Source: Glandiceps talaboti (Eukaryota; Hemichordata; Enteropneusta; Spengelidae). From it: 64,000 bases of DNA. The translations under genes and the position numbers were made by a program. The stretch lies in contig NC_135549.1 in the NCBI RefSeq assembly GCF_964340395.1, forward strand, positions 30,920,832 to 30,984,831. Direction: 5' to 3'. The notes beneath the pieces were generated by a model. It was not told the DNA's origin, did no database searches, and was given only the letters and a program-made list of their open reading frames with translations. Positions 1-6,355 of this stretch are shown here, in pieces (position 1 is the stretch's first letter; the number at the start of each line of letters is the position of its first letter).

Positions 1-146
1 AAAACTTTATCAGTAAATCATTAACGTTAACTAGTACGTTGATGAAAGAACTACCCGACATGCAACCTGGTAAACAAAGTGTCATGGCAACGGGTTACCA
101 GGCACCACAGCATCGCGTACAGAGCTAGAGTGATGTTGAACGGGCG
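1..146. other. Unique flank left of the satellite array
   Basis: This stretch shows no similarity to the satellite monomer or to the retroelement, and no coding frame worth calling. It contains a perfect 8-bp inverted repeat, CCTGGTAA at 66-73 and TTACCAGG at 95-102, with a 21-nt loop, and the 10-bp palindrome TTAACGTTAA at 21-30. It ends abruptly at 146/147, where the first MITE-like copy starts, so it marks the left edge of the array. Nothing else is recognised. Confidence 0.5.
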
Positions 147-284
147 TTCCCTCTCCTGAGAGCGTCGTGGAGGGCTCTCTACTGTCGCCGCCAAGACCTC
201 TCTAACATCAAGACCTACAAGAGCAAGACTGGTGATGGACGTAGTTCTATGACGCAGTGATCACGGCGCCCTCTGGAGAGGCAA
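147..284. mobile_element. MITE-like 138-bp element, copy 1 (array boundary)
   Basis: This is a short GC-richer insert. Its ends form imperfect terminal inverted repeats, as in copy 2 at 532-669 (13 of 16 positions match). It has no coding capacity. On the right it runs straight into satellite through GGTAGAGTG, but on the left it abuts non-satellite DNA, so only one flank is satellite. It differs from copy 2 by about three substitutions. The two copies lie 385 bp apart with the same right junction, so they probably arose by duplication of a satellite block carrying the insert and not by two insertions. The family is not identified. Confidence 0.6.
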
Positions 285-531
285 GGTAGAGTGGTGATTG
301 TCCTACCTATATTAAAATGGAATAATACTCCTTAGTAACATTTGTAAACAAGTGACTTTGTTCTATTGCAATGTATGATGGGAATAGAATAGAATAATGT
401 GATGGCAGAATGGTGATCATCCAAACTGTATTAAAATGGAATAAAACTCCTTAGTAACATTTGTAAACAAATGACTTTGTTCTATTGCAGTGTATGATGG
501 GAATAGAATACAATAATTTGATGGTAGAATG
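285..531. repeat. Two diverged 122-bp-type satellite monomers
   Basis: Two monomers of the same family as the main array lie between the two MITE-like copies. They carry variants absent from the core array, for example AACAAGTGACTTTG and AACAAATGACTTTG where core monomers read AACAACTAACTTTG, and CATCCAAACTG in place of TATTCTACCTA. Higher divergence at an array edge is the usual pattern where homogenisation is weak. Lengths are about 120-125 bp. Confidence 0.85.
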
Positions 532-669
532 TTCCCTCTCCTGAGAGCATCGTGGAGGGCTCCCTACTGTCGCCGCCAAGACCTCTTTAACATCAAGACC
601 TACAAGAGCAAGACTGGTGATGGACGTAGTTCTATGACGCAGTGATCACGGCGCCCTCTGGAGAGGCAA
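532..669. mobile_element. MITE-like 138-bp element, copy 2, inside a satellite monomer
   Basis: The left end reads TTCCCTCTCCTGAGAG. The reverse complement of the right end reads TTGCCTCTCCAGAGGG. These match at 13 of 16 positions and look like terminal inverted repeats. The flanks are GGTAGAATG on the left and GGTAGAGTG on the right. Only one such 9-mer is expected in an uninterrupted monomer, so this resembles an 8-9 bp target duplication with one mismatch. A TSD of that size suggests a hAT- or Mutator-like non-autonomous DNA element, which is inference. There is no ORF. It interrupts the satellite just before GTGATTG. Confidence 0.65.
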
Positions 670-1420
670 GGTAGAGTGGTGATTGTCCTACCTATATCAA
701 AATGGAATAATACTCCTTAGTAACATTTGTAAACAAGTGACTTTGTTCTATTGCAATGTATGATGGGAATAGAATAGAATAATTTGATGGTAGAATGGTG
801 ATTATTCTACCTATATTAAAATGGAATAATGCTCCTTAGTAACATTTGTAAACAAGTGACTTTGTTCTATTGCAGTGCATGATGGGAATATAATGGAATA
901 ATTTAATGGTACAGTGGTGATTGTTCAACATATATTAAAATGGAATAATCCTTCTCCTTAGTAACATTTGTAAACAACTAACTTTGTTCTATTGCAGTAT
1001 ATGGTGGGAATAGAATAGAGTAATTTGATTAACAATAGTGATTATTCTACCTATATTAAAATGGAATAATCCTTCTCCTTAGAAACATTTGTAAACAACT
1101 AACTTTGTTCTATTGCAGTGTATGGTGGGAATAGAATGGAATAATTTGATGATAGAATGGTGATTATTCAACCTATATTAAAATGGAATAATCCTTCTCA
1201 ATAGTAACATTTGTAAACAACTAACTTTGTTCTATTGCAATGTATGATGGGAATAGAATAGAGTAATTTGATGATAGAATGGTGATTATTCTACCTATAT
1301 TAAAATGGAATAATCCTTCTCCTTAGCAACATTTGTAAACAACTAACTTTGTTCTATTGCAATGTATGATGGGAATAGAATAGAATAATTTGATAGTACA
1401 GTAGTGATTGTTCAACATAT
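670..1420. repeat. Left segment of the 122-bp satellite array
   Basis: About six tandem monomers lead up to the retrotransposon. The first ones (670-900) still have the divergent AACAAGTGACTTTG form and a shorter AATACTCCTTAG segment. From about 940 onward they switch to the core AACAACTAACTTTG and CCTTCTCCTTAG forms. The last monomer is cut at 1420 by the insertion and resumes at 9834, in frame with the repeat. Confidence 0.92.
1417..1420. repeat. Target-site duplication ATAT, left copy
   Basis: The satellite sequence ...TTCAAC-ATAT stops here and the LTR begins with TGTTG. The same ATAT is found directly after the right LTR at 9830-9833. Removing the element plus one ATAT restores the ordinary monomer string TTCAACATATATTAAAA seen many times elsewhere in the array. 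A 4-bp duplication is within the normal range for Ty3/Gypsy integrases. Confidence 0.85.
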
Positions 1421-2065
1421 TGTTGCGGAAAGCTTGCGGGTGTCACGCCGCCGGGTGCCTGTATTTGGCTCGTCTCAGTACCTTACTGGAGAAAGTCGGA
1501 TTTTTCCCTGTATTTCAGGTCTAGATATCCCGTGTTTAGTCGAAGCACACTTTTCATATGCCAGTCAGTTGCTGAGTCTTGGTCACATGGTCAGGTAGCT
1601 ATAGCAACACTTTTCTCCCATGCTCGCTCACTCTCTCTCTTGCTGGACACCGTGTAGTCAACATCATGTCAAATACGCTCTTGACATAATCTCTTGGTTT
1701 ACCGTCATTTTCACTTCTTTTCTGTTAAAACCTACTTCTTCCTTTAGGGAAACGTTTTCTTGTATGCCTCTGTGAGGTTGGGTCGCTGGTTTTCACGAGT
1801 TGGTCGTGATATTTCAGGTTTCTTGGGTTATGCCATGGTCTAGAGTCGCTGGTATTGGCGAACGTGTCTGTACTCAATTTCATAGTGTATGTTCTGCCAT
1901 ACACAAGGTCAAATCGAACAGCTTGGTGTGACGGAGCGGGTTTTTCACGCTTATCGAAGGCTTGCTAACGCTACCACTTATTAACTTTCGTAGGCAATCT
2001 ATTCTAGAGTTTTATTAGGTGTTAAATATCAGAGTTTTTCGTGTACTTTCCACGAGTTCGTCACA
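1421..2065 (+). repeat. 5' LTR (645 bp)
   Basis: It starts TGTTGCGG and ends GTCACA (TG...CA termini). It is matched base for base by 9177-9829 except for G1450 versus C9206, A1984 versus G9748, and the absence of an 8-bp segment present at about 9332-9339. It contains a CT-rich stretch (CTCTCTCTCT near 1632). I see no clear TATA box and no AATAAA polyadenylation signal, so the U3/R/U5 borders cannot be placed. As the 5' copy it should supply the promoter for the element. Confidence 0.95.
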
Positions 2066-2251
2066 ATAGTGGCAAGCGGTGCGATTTAAAATTGGGTCGG
2101 GTTCATAGCGTTGCGTTGGTACACTGTTCTATTGTTTGTATTTGCGACAAAGTTTCAAAGTCGTTTTGTCGATCGATACTCCCGGCTATTGATCAAGTTG
2201 TTGCAGTTGTTGTTTGGTTATTTGGCATTGTACTGATTTTGAGACATTGTC
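2066..2251 (+). other. 5' leader with putative primer-binding site
   Basis: The untranslated leader runs from the LTR to gag. Four bases after the LTR, at 2070, comes TGGCAAGCGGTGCG, starting with the TGG expected to pair with the CCA end of a tRNA primer. I could not match it to a named tRNA. The leader contains no ATG before 2252, so the gag ATG is the first one met downstream of the LTR. Confidence 0.65.
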
Positions 2252-3205
2252 ATGGAGAATTCTCTAGACAGTGAGATTACTTTTCCAAGTGGAGAGCAAG
2301 GTGTTGATAACACTGTCTTAGTATCTGATACAACTCACAGTAAATCTGAGCAAGTTCACAGTGAACGGCAAGTTGGCGATTTTGTGGACATGCCTCACCT
2401 AATGTCGCCAGAAGGTATCGTCCAACAAGGAGTAAAGCATTTGTCTGAGACTATACCATTCTCCTTAGGGGGTGTTTCAGGTGGTATGAATAGTGCGTTG
2501 AACACTACCACTGCGAGGGGTGGCAATATGTCAACTTCTGTTGCCCAGAGTAAAGGGTCTACTTCAATGAAAAGTGCGGATGTGTTGGATGGTCACTCTT
2601 TTGCTCAGCCTAACACAAATTCTACTCCAGCACATTTTCTTGGTTCTAGATTGTTACCCACAGGTATGAGTTTGGGGTATGAGGGAGGCAGTCTATCTGC
2701 AGGTAAATTAGATTTGCCATCATCAGGTATGTCTTACAAAACCAGTAGAACTCCCCCACTAGACTGTTCGGGCTCTAAACAAACAACAGTAGCGAAAGCA
2801 GACAGTTATGATGGGAATAATGATTTTGTGAACTACAAACTCCATTTTGAAATCTGTGCGCGTGTAAATGGGTGGAATTCTGAGCAGAAATTTCACATTC
2901 TTTTGACCAAACTGAGAGGTAGAGCTCTTGAATTCGCTGCGCATTGCGGAAAGGAAGTAAACGATTATGAGGAGTTGTGTGAATTGTTGATCAGACAGTT
3001 TTCAACTTGTGGTCTTGAGGACGAATTTCGTCTTCAGGCTAAGACAGTTGTAAGGAAAAAAGATCAGTCCTTAAAAGATTTAGCACAGGAAATAAGACAG
3101 ATTATAATAAAGGCATACCCTAGTGCTACAGGTGATTGTTTTGAACGACTTTGTATTGATCACCTCTTTCAGGCTGTCCAAGATGACGCGCTGCAGAGAA
3201 AATAA
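2252..3205 (+). CDS. gag: Gag, N-terminal and capsid part (317 aa, frame broken at end)
   Basis: This is the structural polyprotein of the retrotransposon particle. Residues 1-180 are low-complexity, rich in Ser, Thr and Gly. Residues about 185-315 are the capsid-like Retrotrans_gag type region: SYDGNNDF opening, the NGWNSEQKF segment, LRGRALEFA, then a helical stretch with DQSLKDLAQEI. The start is the first ATG after the LTR, with G at -3 and G at +4, a good animal initiation context. The frame closes at TAA 3203-3205, directly before the region that should lead into the zinc knuckle. That region is open in the -1 frame from 3187. The stop sits in a short A-run (3199-3202), which suggests a one-base loss rather than a natural end. 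No canonical slippery heptamer is present there. Confidence 0.85.
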   Translation: MENSLDSEITFPSGEQGVDNTVLVSDTTHSKSEQVHSERQVGDFVDMPHLMSPEGIVQQGVKHLSETIPFSLGGVSGGMNSALNTTTARGGNMSTSVAQSKGSTSMKSADVLDGHSFAQPNTNSTPAHFLGSRLLPTGMSLGYEGGSLSAGKLDLPSSGMSYKTSRTPPLDCSGSKQTTVAKADSYDGNNDFVNYKLHFEICARVNGWNSEQKFHILLTKLRGRALEFAAHCGKEVNDYEELCELLIRQFSTCGLEDEFRLQAKTVVRKKDQSLKDLAQEIRQIIIKAYPSATGDCFERLCIDHLFQAVQDDALQRK

Positions 3206-3219
3206 ATGAAGCAGGGCGA

Positions 3220-3591
3220 ATGAAAGGTGCGACTTTGGACTCTGTCGTCCACGAAGGACAGTGTGAGGAAAGTTATCAGAAATTTCGTAGAACGAAGGGT
3301 CGTCCGTCTGTAGTCAGGTCAGGTGATATGTGCGATGAGGGTTCGTCTAAAGACTCAAGTATGCAGGGTTTATTACTGCATGTATTACTGGAAAAAGTAG
3401 AGACATCTCTTAAGTCTCGAAATTTCAGTAGTACAAGGGGGAGAGATTCTCCGAAGAAATTAGAATGTTGGTCGTGTGGTCAGGAAGGGCATCGAAAACA
3501 AAATTGCCCACAACGTCAACAGGGTCAAACTAAGGTCAAGTCGTTAAACGACCAAGGATTGCGGGATCCGGCCGTCCCACAATCCGATTAG
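3220..3591 (+). CDS. gag: Gag, nucleocapsid part with CCHC zinc knuckle
   Basis: This 123-aa frame carries one retroviral-type zinc knuckle, C83-X2-C86-X4-H91-X4-C96 (nt 3466-3507), preceded and followed by basic residues. That is typical of an RNA-packaging nucleocapsid. The frame is open from 3187, so it overlaps the end of the capsid frame by 19 nt, and the ATG at 3220 is unlikely to be a true start. It ends at TAG 3589-3591. Its last 58 nt overlap the protease frame and hold a -1 frameshift signal. The protein is probably the natural C-terminus of Gag when no frameshift occurs. Confidence 0.85.
   Translation: MKGATLDSVVHEGQCEESYQKFRRTKGRPSVVRSGDMCDEGSSKDSSMQGLLLHVLLEKVETSLKSRNFSSTRGRDSPKKLECWSCGQEGHRKQNCPQRQQGQTKVKSLNDQGLRDPAVPQSD
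3543..3585 (+). promoter_or_regulatory. Putative programmed -1 ribosomal frameshift signal (gag/pol)
   Basis: The heptamer G TTA AAC lies at 3543-3549 in the nucleocapsid frame phase (TTA 3544, AAC 3547). This is the X XXY YYZ arrangement, and GUUAAAC is a known functional slip site (equine arteritis virus). A 6-nt spacer (3550-3555) follows, then a stem-loop: GGATTG 3556-3561 pairs with CAATCC 3580-3585, there is a C-A mismatch, then GGGA 3563-3566 pairs with TCCC 3575-3578, closing an 8-nt loop. Loop bases 3567-3573 could also pair with 3620-3626 (one G-U) to make a pseudoknot. A -1 slip moves ribosomes into the protease frame, which is open from 3534. Only the folding is inferred; the phase and spacing are directly seen. 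Confidence 0.78.
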
Positions 3592-3668
3592 GACAGTCAG
3601 CAAGTAAAATTGATGGCGAGGCTGGATTAGACCGAGCTGATTATGTAGCGACAACTGTTTCTCCATCT

Positions 3669-4439
3669 TTGTTTTCTAAATCTAATTCTAATTTAATTTC
3701 AAAACAGACTATTGATCAAAGTAGTAACACGTCTTCTAATCTTACTTATACTTCTGACAATTCTTCTTTTTCTCAACTCAAGTCTGGTGAAGGTCATGGG
3801 GTCACAGGTCAGTGTCCTTTGGTCATTAGGGCGGGTACACCTCAAAGTAGTAACCAGGAATCAATTCGGATGATATTGGTTGATGTAAGCGTGCAAGATG
3901 TCACTCAAAAATGCTTAATTGACACCGGTTGTACAAACTCAATAATTTCTAAAGAATTTTTCGATCTCATCCCTGAAAATGAGCGCCCACAGTTGGTCGA
4001 TTTTGGTAACTATCTTATCCAGGCAGATGGGTCGCACGTTGCATTATTGGGTAATAACGTATTGGTGAAAGTTAAGATTGGTGACAAAGAGAGATTGGAA
4101 TCTATCCTGGTAGCAGAGTCTTTAGATGGGTCAGCTGGTATAATAGGCATGGATTTGTTACGCAAATTCGATTGCAAACTTAATTTGCAGGAGGGTACCG
4201 TTGCTATTGGAGACCAAGTATTGGAAACAATACACGATGACTTGAAACCTTTCTGCTGTCGGCTTCAGGCTAATTGGGCACAGTCTATTCCAGCGGGGCA
4301 TGAAGGTATACTCTTGGCTAGGATGCAAAGGAAGCCTAGAGTTGGTCAAGTGGGATACAACTTGTATAGGGGTCATGTGATTGAAAGAGAAAATAGTCAG
4401 GAATCAGGTATTCTGTGTCTGAGGTTACCACTATGGTAA
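3669..4439 (+). CDS. pol: Pol, protease part (aspartic protease)
   Basis: This is the retropepsin that matures Gag and Gag-Pol. The frame is open from 3534 and should be entered by frameshifting from gag. The given start is a TTG with no initiator role. The catalytic triplet D85-T86-G87 (nt 3921-3929) lies in CLIDTGCTNS, followed about 60 residues on by the hydrophobic AGIIGMDLL segment that matches the second conserved retropepsin motif. The N-terminal 60 residues are Ser/Asn-rich linker. The frame ends at TAA 4437-4439. The next pol frame is open from 4397, giving a 43-nt overlap. No slippery heptamer is in that overlap, so this end is probably an indel break near the TGTGT run at 4414-4418. 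Confidence 0.85.
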   Translation: MFSKSNSNLISKQTIDQSSNTSSNLTYTSDNSSFSQLKSGEGHGVTGQCPLVIRAGTPQSSNQESIRMILVDVSVQDVTQKCLIDTGCTNSIISKEFFDLIPENERPQLVDFGNYLIQADGSHVALLGNNVLVKVKIGDKERLESILVAESLDGSAGIIGMDLLRKFDCKLNLQEGTVAIGDQVLETIHDDLKPFCCRLQANWAQSIPAGHEGILLARMQRKPRVGQVGYNLYRGHVIERENSQESGILCLRLPLW

Positions 4440-6355
4440 CTCCAGTTCATGTTGGTGAAACAGGTATGATGGGTGCTTACTGTCTCAGTCAAACGGGAAG
4501 TAACGTCCATGCAGTAAGGGTTATAAATCTAAGCAACCAAGATATAGAAGTCAGGAAAGGTCAATGTGTGGGTTTACTGAAAATGGATAAAACTGCAAAT
4601 TTTAGTATAGAATCTTTTCCGGTGTTGGACAGGCCAGTTGCTAACACAACAGCAACATCAACCGTTAAGGTGGCAGCTGCTAAACAGTGTGAGGGCATGC
4701 CTAACCATTTACATGATCTGTATGAGCGCAGTATAGTGAATCTTACTTCTGACAATCAAAAGAGACGAGTGTTTGAGTTGTTGGTTAAGAACTCGGATGT
4801 GTTCAGTAAAGACAGTATGGATATGGGAAAAACTGATATCATTAAACATCACATACCTACAACCTCTGAAGTTCCAATTAGGTCTCGTCCGTACAGGGCA
4901 CCTCATTGGAAAAAGACTGAGATTGATAGGCAGATTCAGAGTTTCGTAGATAAGGGTTTGTTGGAAGAATCGGATAGTGCATGGTCCAGTCCTTGTTTGT
5001 TAGTAAATAAGAAAGATGGCTCATATAGGGTTGTTTGTGACTATCGCAAACTTAATGCCATTACACTTTGTAATGCGCAGCCCATTCCAAGAATCCAAGA
5101 TAATTTGGAAAGTTTGGGTAGTGCAAAACTATTCAGCTGTTTAGACCTTAATCAGGGGTTCTACCAAGTAGAATTGGACAAAGGTAGTAGAGAGAAGTCA
5201 GCTATTGTTACACCTTCGGGGAGGCTATTACAATGGACTTCAATGCCCATGGGTCTTTGTGGTAGTCCAGGCACTTTTGAAAAGCTAGTAGAGAAAGTCT
5301 TCCAGGGATTACAGTGGGAAATCTTGTTACTGTACATTGATGACATCATTGTCTTTGGCTCTACTTTTGAAGAAGAGGTAGAGAGACTAGAGATGGTATT
5401 TGGTAGGTTGAGGAAGGCTGGTTTGAAGTTAAAGGCTAAGAAGTGTGTCCTCTTTGCTGTCAAGGTCGAATTCTTGGGTCATACCATTACTGAAAAGGGG
5501 GTTTCCACTGACCCAAAGAAAATAGATTCCATCAAGCATTGGCCAGTTCCACGCAATGTGTCAGAAGTGCGAAGTTTCTTTGGTTTAGCGTCATATTACC
5601 GACGGTTTATTCGTAATTTTGCAAGCATAGCTAAACCATTGAATGAACTGACACGCAAACATGCGGTATTTGTATGGACACCTCAGTGTCAGGCTGCATT
5701 TGATGAATTGAAGGAGTTGCTAACAACAGCTCCTGTGCTTGCGTTTCCATCAGAAAAGGGACAATTCGTCCTAGACACAGATGCAAGTGGGACTGGGATA
5801 GGAGCAGTCCTATCACAAGAAATAGAGGGTGTGGAACATCCGATTGGCTATGCTAGTCGAGTGCTGAATAAAGCAGAAAGGAATTACTGCGTTACCCGTA
5901 GGGAGCTTTTGGCCTTGGTGAATTACGTGAAGTATTTCAAGCACTATCTTCTTGGTAGGAAGTTTACAATCAGAACTGATCATGCTTCCTTGGTCTGGTT
6001 GCTAGGGTTTAAAAATCCTGAGGGACAGTTGGCCAGATGGTTGGAGGTTTTGGGCCAGTTTAATTTTAAGGTGGTCCATAGAGCTGGTAATAAACACCAG
6101 AATGCTGATGCATTAAGTCGCATCCCGGTCATAAATTGCAAGCAATGTGGTATGGAACATCATGGGTCAAGTCAAGCGAGTAGCAAGGGGTCGGCATACT
6201 CTTGTGAGTCTAATAGTAAAGAGTCGGTCGTCCAGGTTCTGATAATGCCTCAAAGGGTGGGGAAAAGGATAATCCAGAGGAAGTGTCTGTCTGGTGTCTT
6301 TCCAGGAGGGGACGCCCTCTATCAAGGAAAGGGAAGGTGCACAAGGTACCCCTAA
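4415..6355 (+). CDS. pol: Pol, reverse transcriptase and RNase H part (646 aa)
   Basis: This is the RNA-dependent DNA polymerase and RNase H of the element. RT covers about residues 150-390: the WSSPCLLVNKKDGSYR motif, catalytic D244 in CLDLNQGFYQ, the MPMGLCGSPGTF motif, YIDD at 307-310 (catalytic D309 and D310), then KCVLF and FLGHTIT. A connection region with the SFFGLASYYRRFI motif follows. RNase H spans about 445-570, with the four expected acidic residues D456 (TDAS), E497 (RRELLAL), D522 (RTDH) and D565 (NADALSR). A CKQCG cysteine pair follows. The frame is open from 4397 and has no start of its own (GTG at 4415). After about residue 605 the translation becomes implausible because the integrase frame takes over near 6235. 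Confidence 0.93.
   Translation: MSEVTTMVTPVHVGETGMMGAYCLSQTGSNVHAVRVINLSNQDIEVRKGQCVGLLKMDKTANFSIESFPVLDRPVANTTATSTVKVAAAKQCEGMPNHLHDLYERSIVNLTSDNQKRRVFELLVKNSDVFSKDSMDMGKTDIIKHHIPTTSEVPIRSRPYRAPHWKKTEIDRQIQSFVDKGLLEESDSAWSSPCLLVNKKDGSYRVVCDYRKLNAITLCNAQPIPRIQDNLESLGSAKLFSCLDLNQGFYQVELDKGSREKSAIVTPSGRLLQWTSMPMGLCGSPGTFEKLVEKVFQGLQWEILLLYIDDIIVFGSTFEEEVERLEMVFGRLRKAGLKLKAKKCVLFAVKVEFLGHTITEKGVSTDPKKIDSIKHWPVPRNVSEVRSFFGLASYYRRFIRNFASIAKPLNELTRKHAVFVWTPQCQAAFDELKELLTTAPVLAFPSEKGQFVLDTDASGTGIGAVLSQEIEGVEHPIGYASRVLNKAERNYCVTRRELLALVNYVKYFKHYLLGRKFTIRTDHASLVWLLGFKNPEGQLARWLEVLGQFNFKVVHRAGNKHQNADALSRIPVINCKQCGMEHHGSSQASSKGSAYSCESNSKESVVQVLIMPQRVGKRIIQRKCLSGVFPGGDALYQGKGRCTRYP

Noticed and set aside
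61-105. CCTGGTAA/TTACCAGG inverted repeat as a tRNA or terminator
   Set aside because: Only one stem, no cloverleaf and no T-run.
2041-2274. 77-aa frame crossing the LTR end into gag
   Set aside because: GTG start inside the LTR, covers the primer-binding region and overlaps the gag ATG in another frame. Treated as leader.
3187-3222. Second programmed frameshift between capsid and nucleocapsid
   Set aside because: GAGAAAATAA does not form an X XXY YYZ heptamer in the capsid frame. A one-base loss in the A-run is simpler.
4397-4439. Programmed frameshift between protease and RT
   Set aside because: No slippery heptamer in the 43-nt overlap; these domains normally share one frame. Indel at a TGTGT run is likelier.
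6220-6355. Programmed frameshift between RNase H and integrase
   Set aside because: No suitable heptamer near 6235, and all Ty3/Gypsy pol genes known to me read through here.
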